From Rivibacter subsaxonicus (lineage in GTDB: Bacteria > Pseudomonadota > Gammaproteobacteria > Burkholderiales > Burkholderiaceae_C): 64,000 nucleotides of DNA. This document shows, in pieces, positions 35,633-45,635 of the stretch. Where the stretch lies: contig NZ_SHKP01000005.1 in assembly GCF_004217215.1 (NCBI RefSeq), positions 625,501-689,500 on the forward strand, read 5' to 3'. The first letter of the stretch is position 1. Each line of letters begins with the position of its first letter. Both the position numbers and the translations under genes were made by a program. The notes beneath the pieces are model-generated. The model was not told where the DNA came from. It ran no database searches and saw only the letters and a list, made by a program, of their open reading frames with translations.

Positions 35633-36808
35633 TCAGGCGCGATGCGGACGCCGCCACTGTTGCACAAGCAGCGCAACCCCGCCGGCGACCAGGCCCCAGA
35701 AGGCCGCGCCGATGCCGGCGACGCTCAGGCCCGAGAGCGTGACGAGGAAGGTGATGATCGCGGCGTCGCGGCTGTGCTCGTCGCGCAGCGCGCTCGCGAG
35801 GCCGCCGGCGATGGTGCCGAGCAGCGCGAGCCCGGCGACCGCGATCACCAGCTCGCGCGGGAAGGCGGCGATGAGCCCGGCCACCGCGGCGCCGGCCAGC
35901 CCGAGCAGCAGGTAGAGGAGGCCGGCCACGCCCGAGGCCACGTAGCGCCGGGCCGGGTCTTCATGCGCCTCGCGACCGGTGCAGATGGCGGCGGTGATCG
36001 CGGCCAGGTTGAAGCTGTAGCCGCCGAAGGGCGCCAGCAGCAGCGTGGCGATGCCCGTGGCGGTGATCGGCGGCGAGACCGGGATGTCATAGCCGGCCGC
36101 GCGCTGCACGGCGACGCCGGGCAGGTTCTGCGAGGCCATCGTCACCAGGAACAGCGGCAACGCCAGGCCGATCAGCGCCTGCGCGCTGAAGACCGGCGTG
36201 GTCCAGACCGGCGCGGTCCAGGCCAGCCGCAGGGCGCCGGTGTCGATGCGGCCCTGCAGCGCCGCCACCGCGATGCCGGCCGCGAGCACGCCGGGCACCG
36301 CGTAGCGTGGCCAGGCGCGGCGGCCGACGAGGTAGGCCAGCGCCATCACCAGCACCAGGGTCGGTGCGCCGCGCACCGCGCCGACCGCGTCGAGCCCGAA
36401 GCGGGCCAGCACGCCGGCCAGCAGCGCCGCCGCGAGCGCGGCCGGGATGCGGTCCATCAGGCGCTCGAAGAGCCGGGTCGTGCCGGCCAGCGTGATCAGC
36501 GCGCCGCAAACCAGGAAGGCGCCGATCGCCTCCGGCATCGAGATGCCCTGGCTGCCGGCGATCAGCGCCGCGCCCGGCGTCGACCATGCAGTCAGCACCG
36601 GCTTGCGATAGGCCAGCGAGAGCCCGAGGCTGGTGATGCCCATGCCGAGGCCGAGCGCCCAGAGCCAGGAGGCGGTCTGCGCCGGCGTCGCGCCGAGCGT
36701 GCGGGTGGCCTCGAAGATCAGCGCCACCGAACTGGTGTAGCCCACCAGCACCGCGACGAAGCCGGCGACGACGGCGCTCAGCGAGAGGTCGCGCCAGAGT
36801 CGCGTCAT
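35633..36808 (-). CDS. benE-like: Benzoate/H+ symporter BenE family transporter
   Basis: The 391-residue protein has 11-12 membrane helices. Markers of the BenE family are LSAVVAGFVAVLVGYTSSVALIFEA at the N-terminus, ISMPEAIGAFLVCGALITLAG and LPLFLVTMASQNLPGVAVQRAAGY, and GGYSFNLAAITAAICTG. The family imports benzoate or other aromatics, but many members lie outside benzoate gene clusters. Here it sits between kup and gshB, with only 6 bp to kup, so the substrate may not be benzoate. Family assignment is firm and the substrate is uncertain. Confidence 0.9.
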   Translation of the reverse strand: MTRLWRDLSLSAVVAGFVAVLVGYTSSVALIFEATRTLGATPAQTASWLWALGLGMGITSLGLSLAYRKPVLTAWSTPGAALIAGSQGISMPEAIGAFLVCGALITLAGTTRLFERLMDRIPAALAAALLAGVLARFGLDAVGAVRGAPTLVLVMALAYLVGRRAWPRYAVPGVLAAGIAVAALQGRIDTGALRLAWTAPVWTTPVFSAQALIGLALPLFLVTMASQNLPGVAVQRAAGYDIPVSPPITATGIATLLLAPFGGYSFNLAAITAAICTGREAHEDPARRYVASGVAGLLYLLLGLAGAAVAGLIAAFPRELVIAVAGLALLGTIAGGLASALRDEHSRDAAIITFLVTLSGLSVAGIGAAFWGLVAGGVALLVQQWRRPHRA

Positions 36809-36814
36809 CGGGCT

Positions 36815-38740
36815 TCAGATCTCGACTTTGGAGCCCAGCTCGACGATGCGGTTGGTCGGCAGGTTCAGGAAGTCGGCCGCCGCCGCGGCGTTGCGGTGCA
36901 TGCTGGCGAACAGCTTCTCGCGCCACATCGGCATGCCCTCGCCGATGGTCGGGATGACGATGTCGCGGCTGAGGAAGTAGCTGGTCTCCATGTCGTCGAG
37001 GTGCACGCCGCGGCTCTCGAGCAGCTTGAGCGCCTCGGGCACGTCGGGCTCGTTCTTGAAGCCGAAGTGCAGCGTGACCTGCCAGCAGCAGTGGCCGAGC
37101 GACTCGACCTCGACCCGGCGGTCGAAGGGGATCCACGGCACCTCGTGATGGCGCACGGTGACGAACAGGTTCTGCGCGTGCAGCACCTTGTTGTGCTTGA
37201 GGTTGTGCAGCAGCGCGTTAGGCGTGCTGCCCTTCTCGGCCGACAGGAACACGGCGGTGCCCTCCACCCGCGCCGGCGGGCTGATGAAGACCGCGCCGAG
37301 GAAGCTGTCGAGGTCGATCGCGTCTTCGCGCAGGCGCGTGCTCATCTGCTTGCGGCCCTGCTTCCAGGTCATCATCAGCGTGAACATCACCGCGCCGATC
37401 AGCAGCGGGAACCAGCCGCCCTCGAGGATCTTGGCGGCGTTGGCGGCAAAGAACAGCGCGTCGACGACGAAGAAGAAGCCGGTCGCGGCGATGCACAGCG
37501 CCCACGGGTACTTCCAGCTGTAGCGGATCACGAAGAAGGTCATCGTCGTCGTGATCAGCATGTCGGTCGTGACCGCGATGCCGTAGGCCGAGGCCAGCTT
37601 GCTGCTCGATCCGAAGCTCACCACCGCCAGCACGATGCAGACATAGAGGCCCCAGTTGACGAAGGGCACGTAGATCTGGCCGGTGTCGCGCACCGAGGTG
37701 TGGGTCACGCGCAGGCGCGGGAAGTAGCCGAGCTGGATCGCCTGCTTGGTGACCGAGAACGCGGCCGAGATCAGGGCCTGCGAGGCGATTACCGTGGCCG
37801 CGGTGGCCAGCACGATCAGCGGGATCAGGGCCCAGCCCGGCGCCATCTCGAAGAAGGGGTTGCGCACGTTCTCCGGCTTGACCAGCAGCATCGCGCCCTG
37901 GCCGAAGTAGTTGATCACCAGCGCCGGCATCGCCAGTGCGAACCAGGCCAGGCGGATCGGGCGCTTGCCGAAGTGACCCATGTCGGCATAGAGCGCCTCG
38001 GCGCCGGTAACGCACAGCACGATCGCGGCGAGCGAAACGAAGGCGGTGCCTGGGTTGCTCCAGATGAAGCTCAGTGCGTAGTGCGGGCTCAACGCCGCCA
38101 GCACCGCCGGGTTGGTCGCGATGTGGGGAATGCCGAGTGCGGCCAGCGCGAGAAACCAGATCGCGCAGATCGGGCCGAAGAACTTGCCGACCAGGCCGGT
38201 GCCGAAGCGCTGCGCGGCGAACAGCACCGTCAGCACCAGCAGCGTGACCGGCACCACGAAGCGGTGCAGGCCGGGGGCGGCGACTTCGAGGCCCTCGACC
38301 GCCGACAGCACCGAGATCGCCGGCGTGATGACGCCGTCACCGAAGAAGATCGCGGTGCCGAAGATGCCCAGCGTCAGCAGCCAGCGGCGCAGCTCGGGCT
38401 TGTGGCGCACCGCGGTCGAGGCCAGCGCCAGCATCGCGATCAGCCCGCCTTCGCCGTTGTTGTCGGCGCGCAGGATCAGCACCACGTACTTGAGCGAGAC
38501 GATCACCGTCAGCGTCCAGAACACCAGCGACAGGATGCCGAGGATGCTGTCCGGCGTCATCGCCACATGGCCGTGGGCGAAGACCTCCTTCAGTGCGTAG
38601 AGCGGGCTGGTGCCGATGTCGCCGTAGACGACGCCGATCGCGCCAAGGGTCAGTGCGGCCAGCTTGGCGCCGGTCGGCGGGGTGGTGGAGGGGGCTGACA
38701 CGGGAGGGGCGCGCTGGCGGACGCTGGCAAAGGGCGCCAT
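36815..38740 (-). CDS. kup: Kup-family low-affinity potassium uptake protein
   Basis: The 641 residues start at the ATG at 38740 ([14 protein letters not shown]); a longer frame to 38893 would read through the palindromic region upstream and is rejected. Twelve membrane helices follow, with the conserved [17 protein letters not shown] start. [38 protein letters not shown] and the C-terminal cytoplasmic domain are also seen. It carries out K+/H+ symport. Length is typical (E. coli Kup is 622). It is followed after 6 bp by benE on the same strand and preceded by gshA about 165 bp upstream. Confidence 0.95.
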   Translation of the reverse strand: MAPFASVRQRAPPVSAPSTTPPTGAKLAALTLGAIGVVYGDIGTSPLYALKEVFAHGHVAMTPDSILGILSLVFWTLTVIVSLKYVVLILRADNNGEGGLIAMLALASTAVRHKPELRRWLLTLGIFGTAIFFGDGVITPAISVLSAVEGLEVAAPGLHRFVVPVTLLVLTVLFAAQRFGTGLVGKFFGPICAIWFLALAALGIPHIATNPAVLAALSPHYALSFIWSNPGTAFVSLAAIVLCVTGAEALYADMGHFGKRPIRLAWFALAMPALVINYFGQGAMLLVKPENVRNPFFEMAPGWALIPLIVLATAATVIASQALISAAFSVTKQAIQLGYFPRLRVTHTSVRDTGQIYVPFVNWGLYVCIVLAVVSFGSSSKLASAYGIAVTTDMLITTTMTFFVIRYSWKYPWALCIAATGFFFVVDALFFAANAAKILEGGWFPLLIGAVMFTLMMTWKQGRKQMSTRLREDAIDLDSFLGAVFISPPARVEGTAVFLSAEKGSTPNALLHNLKHNKVLHAQNLFVTVRHHEVPWIPFDRRVEVESLGHCCWQVTLHFGFKNEPDVPEALKLLESRGVHLDDMETSYFLSRDIVIPTIGEGMPMWREKLFASMHRNAAAAADFLNLPTNRIVELGSKVEI

Positions 38741-38800
38741 TGTGCTCCGCCGGCCCGCCGGCGCCATCCCCGCATGTTGCAGTGCACCAACTGGCTGCGC

Positions 38801-38901
38801 GATGAACGATGACGCTCGTTGCTGCGCAACGTTGCATGAACAATGAATCGGCGCCTGTGGCGCCATGTCATGGCGCTCAGCGCCAGGCGTCATCGTTCAT
38901 C
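38801..38901. repeat. 15-bp inverted repeat enclosing hairpins between gshA and kup
   Basis: GATGAACGATGACGC at 38801-38815 has a perfect inverted copy GCGTCATCGTTCATC at 38887-38901. Between them lie smaller hairpins such as GGCGCC-TGT-GGCGCC. It ends 3 bases before the gshA stop at 38905 on the minus strand and starts 60 bases before the kup start. It could be a leader structure of kup or a processing/attenuation element in a gshA-kup transcript. Confidence 0.7.
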
Positions 38902-38904
38902 AAC

Positions 38905-40200
38905 TCACTCGTACACCTCGGCCTCGGGGTCGGTCGCCTCGAGCTCGTAGCTGGCCGCCAGCATCGCCAGCCGGCCGATCACGCCGTACATGTAGAAGCG
39001 GTTCGGTGCGCTGGCGCCGGGCTTGTCGCCCGGGCGCGGCAGGTGGTTGCTTTCGGCAAAGGCCAGCGGCACGAAGCTGGCGCCGGGCGAGTTGAGGTTC
39101 TCGTCGATGCCGCGCTCGGCGTGCACGCGGTAGAAGCCGCCGACCACGTATCGGTCGATCATGTAGACCACCGGCTCGGCGACCGCGTCGTTGACGCGCT
39201 CGTAGGTCGGCACGCCCTCCTGGATGATCACCTCGGACAGCTCCTGGCCGTCCTTGATGGTGCTCATCTTGTTGCGGGTGCGGCGGTTGAGCTCGTCGAG
39301 ATCCTTGGCGTCGCGCACCGTCATGATGCCCATGCCGTAGGTGCCGGCGTCGGCCTTGACGATCACGAAGGGCTTCTCGTTGATGCCGTATTCCTTGTAC
39401 TTGCGGCGGATCTTGCCGAGCAGCGCGTCGGCGTGCGTCTGCACGCACTCGATGCCCGAGCCGTCGGCGAAGTTGACCTTGCCGCAGCTGGCGAACATCG
39501 GGTTGATCAGCCACGGGTCCATGCCGAGCAGCTTGGCGAACTTCTTGGCCACTTCCTCGTAGGACTCGAAATGCTGGCTCTTGCGACGCACCGCCCAGCC
39601 GGCGTGCAGCGGCGGCAGCAGGTACTGCTCGTGCAGGCCTTCGAGCACCTTCGGGATGCCGGCGCTGAGGTCGTTGTTGAGCAGGATCGTGCAGGGATCG
39701 AAATCCTTGAGCCCGAGCCGGCGCTTGCCGCGTACCAGCGGCTCGACGGTCAGCGTGCTGCCGTCGGGCAGGTTGAGCGTGGTGGGCTCGGTTACCGCCG
39801 GGTCGAGCGAGCCCAGGCGCACGTTGAGCCCGGCCGCGCCGAAGATCTGGATCAGGCGCTGGACGTTGGTCAGGTAGAAGGTGTTGCGGGTGTGGTTCTC
39901 GGGGATCAGCAGCAGGTTCTTGGCCTCGGGACAGATCTTCTCGATCGCTGCCATCGCCGCCTGCACCGCCAGCGGCAGCATCTCGGGCGTGAGGTTGTTG
40001 AAGCCGCCCGGGTAGAGGTTGGTGTCGACCGGCGCCAGCTTGAAACCGGCGTTGCGCACGTCGACCGAGCTGTAGAACGGTGGCGTGTGCTCCATCCATT
40101 CGAGCCGGAACCAGCGCTCGATGGCTGGCATCGACTCGAGGATGCGTTGCTCGAGCTCGTTGATCGGGCCGTTCAGTGCGGTGATGAGGTGCGGGACCAT
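38905..40200 (-). CDS. gshA: Glutamate-cysteine ligase (proteobacterial ferrooxidans-type)
   Basis: The 431-residue enzyme makes gamma-glutamylcysteine. It belongs to the GshA branch first described from Acidithiobacillus, distinct in sequence from E. coli GshA. Visible blocks are HTPPFYSSVDVRNAGFKLAPVDTNLYPGGFNNL (about 38-70, split: PVDTNLYPGGFNN), LIPENHTRNTFYL, VLEGLHEQYLLPPLHAGWAVRRKSQHF, and VKADAGTYGMGIMTV. gshB is separated from it by kup and benE. The C-terminus ends near the 15-bp inverted repeat. Confidence 0.92.
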   Translation of the reverse strand: MVPHLITALNGPINELEQRILESMPAIERWFRLEWMEHTPPFYSSVDVRNAGFKLAPVDTNLYPGGFNNLTPEMLPLAVQAAMAAIEKICPEAKNLLLIPENHTRNTFYLTNVQRLIQIFGAAGLNVRLGSLDPAVTEPTTLNLPDGSTLTVEPLVRGKRRLGLKDFDPCTILLNNDLSAGIPKVLEGLHEQYLLPPLHAGWAVRRKSQHFESYEEVAKKFAKLLGMDPWLINPMFASCGKVNFADGSGIECVQTHADALLGKIRRKYKEYGINEKPFVIVKADAGTYGMGIMTVRDAKDLDELNRRTRNKMSTIKDGQELSEVIIQEGVPTYERVNDAVAEPVVYMIDRYVVGGFYRVHAERGIDENLNSPGASFVPLAFAESNHLPRPGDKPGASAPNRFYMYGVIGRLAMLAASYELEATDPEAEVYE

Positions 40201-40286
40201 GGCGAACTCGGGCGGTGGCGGGGGATCGATCGATTCTAGGTAGTGTGACCAGATCGGGGCTCGCTGGCACTTCCCAAGCCCGCCCC

Positions 40287-40314
40287 AATGAAAAGAGCCG
40301 CCCTGGGGCGGCTC
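40287..40314 (-). terminator. Rho-independent terminator of the torF-glnK-amtB operon
   Basis: An 8-base stem GAGCCGCC-CCAG-GGCGGCTC (read on the minus strand at 40314-40295) is followed by TTTTCATT. It lies 45 bases past the amtB stop and closes the nitrogen operon. Confidence 0.85.
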
Positions 40315-40359
40315 ATGTGTTGCCGGGTGAGCTGGCGCTCACCCGGGCGTTGCGCGCGA

Positions 40360-41886
40360 TCAGTTGTGATACGCGGTCTCGCCGTGCGAGGTGATGTCGA
40401 GGCCTTCGCGCTCGGCTTCCTCGTTGACGCGCAGGCCGATCACGAGGTCGGTGATCTTGAAGGCGACCACCGCGACCACCGCCGACCAGACGATCGTCAC
40501 CACCACTGCCTTGAACTGGACCCAGACCTGCGCGGCGATCGAGTAGTCGGCCGCGGTGACCATCGTCGCCGTGACCCAGTCGGCCACGTAGCCGGGGCCA
40601 CCGAGTGCGGGCGAGTTGAAGACACCGGTCAGCAGCGCACCGACGATGCCGCCGACGCCGTGGATGCCGAACACGTCGAGCGAGTCGTCGACCCGCAGCA
40701 TCTTCTTCAGGCCGGTCACACCCCACAGGCAGGCAAAGCCGGCGACCAGGCCGATCACCAGCGCACCGCCGATGCCGACGTTGCCGCAGGCCGGGGTGAT
40801 GGCGACCAGGCCGGCCACCGCACCGGAGGCGGCGCCGAGCATCGAGGCCTTGCCCTTGATCAGCGCCTCGCCGATGCACCAGGCCAGGACCGCGGCGGAG
40901 GTCGCGAGCAGGGTGTTGATGAAGGCCAGTGCCGCGAAGCCGTTGGCTTCGAGTGCCGAGCCGGCGTTGAAGCCGAACCAGCCGACCCACAGCAGCGAGG
41001 CACCGACCATCGTCAGCGTCAGCGAGTGCGGCGTGAAGGCTTCCTTGCCGTAGCCGATGCGCTTGCCGATCATGTAGGCGCCGACCAGGCCGGCGACCGC
41101 GGCGTTGATGTGCACCACCGTGCCGCCGGCGAAGTCGAGTGCGCCGGTCTGCCAGATGAAGCCGGCCTTGGCGGTCATCGCATCAGCCACTTCCTTGGAG
41201 GCGTAGGCATCCGGGCCCATCCAGAACCAGACCATGTGGGCGATCGGCGCGTAGCTGAAGGTGAACCACAGGGTCATGAACAGCAGCACCGCGCTGAACT
41301 TGATGCGCTCGGCGAAGGCGCCGAGGATCAGGCAGCAGGTGATAGCCGCGAAGGTCGCCTGGAAGCAGGCGAACATGATCTCGGGGATGTAGACGCCCTT
41401 GCTGAAGGTCGCCGCGTTGGCGAAGGTGCCGGCCGCGTTGTCCCAGATGCCGGCCATCAGCAGCCGGTCGAAGCCGCCGATGAATGCGTTGCCCTCGGTG
41501 AAGGCCAGGCTGTAGCCGTAGACGAACCACAGCACGACGATCAGCGAGAAGGTGACGAACACCTGCATCAGCACCGACAGCATGTTCTTGCTGCGCACCA
41601 GGCCGCCGTAGAACAGCGCCAGGCCGGGCACGCTCATCATGATGACGAGCAGGGTGGCGACGATCATCCAGGCGGTGTCGCCCTTGTTGGGCACCGGCGC
41701 GGCGGCCGGCGCGGCTTCGGCTGCCGAGGCTGCTTCGGCCACCGGCGCGGCGACGGCCGAGGCGGCTTCCGCGACCGCGGCGACTGCCGCCGGGGCCGAG
41801 GCGGCGTCCTGCGCGATCGCGCCGCCGGCCAGGCCGATCAACGCGAAGGCACCCAGCGCCAGGGAGGCAATGAGTTTTTTCATCAT
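40360..41886 (-). CDS. amtB: Ammonium transporter
   Basis: The 508-residue protein has an N-terminal signal peptide (MMKKLIASLALGAFALIGLAGG) and an Ala/Pro/Glu-rich linker of about 45 residues. The Amt core of 11 helices follows: GLALFYGGLVRSKN, the conserved pore His in TGALDFAGGTVVHINAAVAGLVG, and the second pore His in DVFGIHGVGGIVGALLTG. The linker makes it longer than E. coli AmtB (428). It is downstream of a PII gene by 24 bp, the standard AmtB regulation pairing in which PII blocks the pore. Confidence 0.96.
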   Translation of the reverse strand: MMKKLIASLALGAFALIGLAGGAIAQDAASAPAAVAAVAEAASAVAAPVAEAASAAEAAPAAAPVPNKGDTAWMIVATLLVIMMSVPGLALFYGGLVRSKNMLSVLMQVFVTFSLIVVLWFVYGYSLAFTEGNAFIGGFDRLLMAGIWDNAAGTFANAATFSKGVYIPEIMFACFQATFAAITCCLILGAFAERIKFSAVLLFMTLWFTFSYAPIAHMVWFWMGPDAYASKEVADAMTAKAGFIWQTGALDFAGGTVVHINAAVAGLVGAYMIGKRIGYGKEAFTPHSLTLTMVGASLLWVGWFGFNAGSALEANGFAALAFINTLLATSAAVLAWCIGEALIKGKASMLGAASGAVAGLVAITPACGNVGIGGALVIGLVAGFACLWGVTGLKKMLRVDDSLDVFGIHGVGGIVGALLTGVFNSPALGGPGYVADWVTATMVTAADYSIAAQVWVQFKAVVVTIVWSAVVAVVAFKITDLVIGLRVNEEAEREGLDITSHGETAYHN

Positions 41887-41910
41887 GGTTGTCTCTTTAT
41901 GGGTGGCTGA

Positions 41911-42279
<369 letters not shown>

Positions 42280-42323
42280 TCATGCCGCGTGCAGCGCGTG
42301 CGACCGTGGGCCATGCGAGCCCG

Positions 42324-43106
42324 TCAGAACGTCTTGCCGAGCGAGGCCACGACGCCGGTCTTGCCGCCGCCCTTGGTGAATCCCGACTCGGCGGTGGTGA
42401 AGAGGTCTTTCTCGCTGGTGCCGACCACCGCGAGGCCGAGGAGCCACCCGCTCAGGTCCTTGGTGACGCCGAGCTTGTAGTCCGAGACGCTGTCGTCGAT
42501 CAGGCCTACCTGCGTGCCGTCCTTGATCGACTGGTAGCCGTAGTGGGCGCTGATAGCCCAGCCGTCGGCGAGCGGGAAGCTGCCGCTGAGGTCGAGGTAC
42601 CAGGAACCCTTGGTGTCGACATCGGCATAGCTCGGCGGCTTGCCGATCGCAAAGAAGTGCGTGGTCGCGATGTACCACTTGGCCGAGATCGGGCCGTAGG
42701 AGCCTCCGACGTAGAGCTCGCCATTGCTGATCTTGGTGCTGTCGAGCGCGCCGGACTTCGGATAGAAGTAGTAGATGTAGCCGAGGTCGAGGCCGAAGTC
42801 GCCGAGGGCCATCTTGTAGCCGCCGTAGAAGTCCATCTCGAGGCTGGCGCCGTTGAACAGCGCCTGCTCGACGTTGGAGTTCCAGTTGCCGAGATAGAAG
42901 CCCGAGCTGTGCGCGACGTCGAAGCCGCCCTGGAAGGCCGGCCCGTAACCGGTCTGGGTGAAGCCGCGGAAGCGGTAGTCGCTGTAGAGGCCGGCATTGC
43001 CGGTGACGCTCCAGTCGGGCGTCGGCGCGGCGGCAGTCTGCGCGAGCGCCGACAGCGAACTCAGGGCCAGTGCGGCGGCCAGCGCGACGTGTGTTCTCTT
43101 GATCAA
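42324..43106 (-). CDS. TorF/Gcw_chp-type outer-membrane porin-like protein
   Basis: The 260-residue exported protein uses the TTG at 43106 as start (GGGAG lies about 6 bases upstream; MIKRTHVALAAALALSSLSALAQ is a proper signal peptide), and no ATG fits. The mature part is Gly/Tyr-rich with alternating strands: GNAGLYSDYRFRGFTQTGYGPAFQGGFD and LGYIYYFYPKSGAL. It resembles the TorF-family putative porin, often found next to glnK-amtB in Betaproteobacteria. It may form an outer-membrane channel for ammonium or related small compounds, an inference from context. Confidence 0.85.
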   Translation of the reverse strand: MIKRTHVALAAALALSSLSALAQTAAAPTPDWSVTGNAGLYSDYRFRGFTQTGYGPAFQGGFDVAHSSGFYLGNWNSNVEQALFNGASLEMDFYGGYKMALGDFGLDLGYIYYFYPKSGALDSTKISNGELYVGGSYGPISAKWYIATTHFFAIGKPPSYADVDTKGSWYLDLSGSFPLADGWAISAHYGYQSIKDGTQVGLIDDSVSDYKLGVTKDLSGWLLGLAVVGTSEKDLFTTAESGFTKGGGKTGVVASLGKTF

Positions 43107-43156
43107 GGCTTCTCCCGGGTAGTTCTTTAGGCGTGGACAGGGTGTCGCCCCGGCTT

Positions 43157-43174
43157 CTGCACGATCCATGCCAA
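43157..43174 (-). promoter_or_regulatory. Sigma-54 promoter of the torF-glnK-amtB operon
   Basis: Read on the minus strand: TTGGCATGGATCGTGCAG, with the invariant GG and GC separated by exactly 10 bases, matching the -24/-12 consensus TGGCAC-N5-TTGC closely. It lies 50 bases before the torF start. Nitrogen control by NtrC is expected for glnK-amtB; clear NtrC sites were not identified by eye. Confidence 0.75.
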
Positions 43175-43338
43175 TGCGCTGTTTCGGGGCCTGATGCCGC
43201 GTGACGGGGCGCAATGCGAACGAGATGCCCCGTGCGGGTGCGTCTTCACGACCGCAAGGCTCGTCGACGCACGCCAACGGTGCGGCCCCACCCGCCGGTG
43301 GGATGGCTGCGGCCGGGCGGGCTGCAGAAGATCGCCGC

Positions 43339-44853
43339 ATGTCGCTTGCGATCGTCCACAGCCGTGCGCTCGACGGCCTCCATGCACCGGAGGTCAGCGT
43401 CGAGGTGCATCTGGCCAACGGCTTGCCCAGCTTCACGCTGGTCGGCCTCGCCGAAACCGAGGTCAAGGAGGCGCGCGAGCGGGTCCGCTCCGCGCTGGCC
43501 ACCAGCGGCTTCGAGTTCCCGAGCAACAAGCGCATCACCGTCAATCTGGCGCCGGCCGACCTGCCCAAGGAGGGCGGCCGGTTCGACCTGCCGATCGCGC
43601 TCGGCATCCTCGCCGCCAGCGGCCAGATCGACGCCGCCGCGCTCGAAGGCTTCGAGTTCGCCGGCGAGCTGTCGCTGGCCGGCGAACTGCGGCCGGTACG
43701 CGGTGCACTGGCGATGGCGCTGGCCTTGCGTCGCAACGGCCCGGCGCGGCAACCGGTGCTGCCGGCGGCCAGCGCGGGCGAGGCGGCGCTGGTGAGCGGG
43801 CTGCGGCCGCTTGCGGCGAGCCACCTGCTCGAGGTCGTGGCGGCCTTCCTGCCAGGCGACTCGGCACGCCCGCTGCCGCTGGCGTCGGCGCCCGCGACCG
43901 AAGCCGGGGCCGAACTGCCCGACCTGCGCGAGGTGCGCGGCCAGCAGGGCGCCAAGCGGGCGCTCGAGATCGCCGCCGCCGGGGGTCACAGCCTGCTGCT
44001 CGTCGGCCCGCCCGGCACCGGCAAGTCGATGCTGGCGCAGCGCCTGGCCGGACTGCTGCCGCCGCTCGACGAGGACGAGGCGCTGGAGTCGGCCGCGGTG
44101 CTGAGCCTGGCCGGACCTTTCGATGCGCGACGCTGGCGCCGGCGCGTGGTGCGCTCACCGCACCACAGCGCCTCGGCGGTGGCGCTGGTCGGCGGCGGCT
44201 CGCCGCCACGGCCGGGCGAGATCTCGCTGGCCCACCACGGCGTACTGTTCCTCGACGAGCTGGTTGAGTTGCCGCGCGCCGCGCTCGAGGCGCTGCGCGA
44301 GCCGCTCGAGACCGGTCGCATCACGATCTCGCGCGCTGCGCGCACGCTCGAGTTCCCGGCGCGCTTCCAGCTGGTCGCGGCGATGAACCCCTGCCCGTGC
44401 GGACATGCGGGTTCGCCTCTGCACCACTGCCGTTGCAGTCCCGACGTGATGGCGCGCTACCAGGGACGGCTGTCGGGGCCGCTGCTCGATCGACTCGACC
44501 TGCAGGTCGAGGTGCCGGCGTTGCCGCCGCGACTGCTGGCGGCTGCGCCCGACGGCGAGACGAGCGCAGCGGTGGCGCTTCGGGTGCAGCGCGCGCAGCA
44601 ACGCCAGCGTGCGCGCCAGGCCGGGCTCAACGCCGCGCTGACCGGCGTCGCGCTCGATCGGCATGCTGCGCTCGACGCCACCGGCAGCCAGTTCCTGCAG
44701 ACCGCGGCGACGCGGCTAGGTTGGTCGGCGCGCGCCTATCACCGCGTGCTGCGCGTGGCGCGCACGATTGCCGACCTGGCGGGCCGCGACGCGATCTCGG
44801 TGTCCGATCTGGCCGAGGCGGTGCAGTTGCGACGTGGCCTGGCGACGAACTGA
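43339..44853 (+). CDS. comM: YifB/ComM-family AAA+ ATPase (Mg-chelatase-like)
   Basis: The 504 residues start at the ATG at 43339 (MSLAIVHSRAL); longer upstream frames are not family-like. An N-terminal ChlI-like domain spans about residues 20-140 (VHLANGLPSFTLVGLAETEVKEARERV, KRITVNLAPADLPKEGGRFDLPIALGIL). The AAA+ core (about 200-390) has LLVGPPGTGKSMLAQR, GEISLAHHGVLFLDELVE and MNPCPCGH. The C-terminal helical part contains DRHAALDATG and LRVARTIADLAG. In the natural-transformation literature ComM is a branch-migration helicase. It is divergent from the torF operon. Confidence 0.93.
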   Translation: MSLAIVHSRALDGLHAPEVSVEVHLANGLPSFTLVGLAETEVKEARERVRSALATSGFEFPSNKRITVNLAPADLPKEGGRFDLPIALGILAASGQIDAAALEGFEFAGELSLAGELRPVRGALAMALALRRNGPARQPVLPAASAGEAALVSGLRPLAASHLLEVVAAFLPGDSARPLPLASAPATEAGAELPDLREVRGQQGAKRALEIAAAGGHSLLLVGPPGTGKSMLAQRLAGLLPPLDEDEALESAAVLSLAGPFDARRWRRRVVRSPHHSASAVALVGGGSPPRPGEISLAHHGVLFLDELVELPRAALEALREPLETGRITISRAARTLEFPARFQLVAAMNPCPCGHAGSPLHHCRCSPDVMARYQGRLSGPLLDRLDLQVEVPALPPRLLAAAPDGETSAAVALRVQRAQQRQRARQAGLNAALTGVALDRHAALDATGSQFLQTAATRLGWSARAYHRVLRVARTIADLAGRDAISVSDLAEAVQLRRGLATN

Positions 44854-44952
44854 AGACCAGGCCCGGGCGGACATAGGGGTGCCGCCCGCCAGGGGATTGG
44901 ACAGGCGAGGTCGCGGCACTATTGTTTGGCGGCCAGTCCACAGGAGCAGATC

Positions 44953-45453
44953 ATGCCCAGCCTGATCCATCGACTTTGCGTCGTCGCCCTGCTGATGTTG
45001 ACGGCGCTGAGCGCCCGGGCCGTCGATACGCTGTTCGTGCGGGAGGAACTTGGCCTGTCCTTCTTGCCGACGTCCACGAGCTTCCTGCTGCCGCTCGACG
45101 GAGCGTCGAGTGTGTACGCGAACGTGGACGATGACTTGTTCTCGCTCGCCTACACCGGGGGCTACTTCGTCATGAAGGCGCTGGCCGACAACGAGGTCTG
45201 CGCTTGTTTGCCTTATGGCCTCGACATCTACCGCGCCGGGGGCGCGTACATCACGCCAGCACACCTGGACGCCACGACCAGCCTCGACTTCGTACCCTGG
45301 TTCGAGTTCCCGACGAGCGCCGGCGAGGAAGTGCGCATCAAGATTGCCGCCGTACCCGAGCCCTCGGTGCTGGCGATGCTGGCAGCCGGCTTGGCCCTGC
45401 TGTGGGCCGCGGCCGCCAGAAGGGGACGCGCGCTGCGACAACGGATCGACTAG
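44953..45453 (+). CDS. Exported PEP-CTERM-like protein, copy 1 of a tandem pair
   Basis: The 166-residue protein has a signal peptide (MPSLIHRLCVVALLMLTALSARA). A roughly 110-residue beta-rich domain follows, starting FVREELGLSFLPTSTSFLLPL and including GASSVYANVDDDLFSLAYTGG and LPYGLDIYRAGGAYITP. The C-terminus VPEPSVLAMLAAGLALLW followed by AAARRGR has the pattern of a PEP-CTERM sorting signal: VPEP, hydrophobic helix, basic tail. This signal is processed by exosortase/EpsH systems, none of which is in the window. A second paralogue follows 183 bp downstream. I know no name for the family. Confidence 0.85.
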   Translation: MPSLIHRLCVVALLMLTALSARAVDTLFVREELGLSFLPTSTSFLLPLDGASSVYANVDDDLFSLAYTGGYFVMKALADNEVCACLPYGLDIYRAGGAYITPAHLDATTSLDFVPWFEFPTSAGEEVRIKIAAVPEPSVLAMLAAGLALLWAAAARRGRALRQRID

Positions 45454-45635
45454 CCGCCTCAGGCTGTCGTCTTCCTGCAGGCAACCGCGACGGCGGTCGC
45501 CTGCGTCGCATGCTTGGCCCAGTCGTCGATGCGGTGTGTGATTTGTCACGCCGACGGTGTCGCGCCGGCCGCCTCTAGGGATGGCTGCGAAAAGTGCGGT
45601 GGCTACCGTGACAAGAGCATTACAAGGATCGCGCC

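Noticed and set aside
35630-38698. 1022-codon plus-strand frame opposite BenE and Kup
   Set aside because: His/Gln/Arg-rich shadow of two clear membrane-transporter genes on the minus strand.
45538-45549. GTGA-TTTG-TCAC motif before the second PEP-CTERM gene, similar to the palindrome at 49522
   Set aside because: Arms are only 4 bases and spacing differs, so chance is likely.
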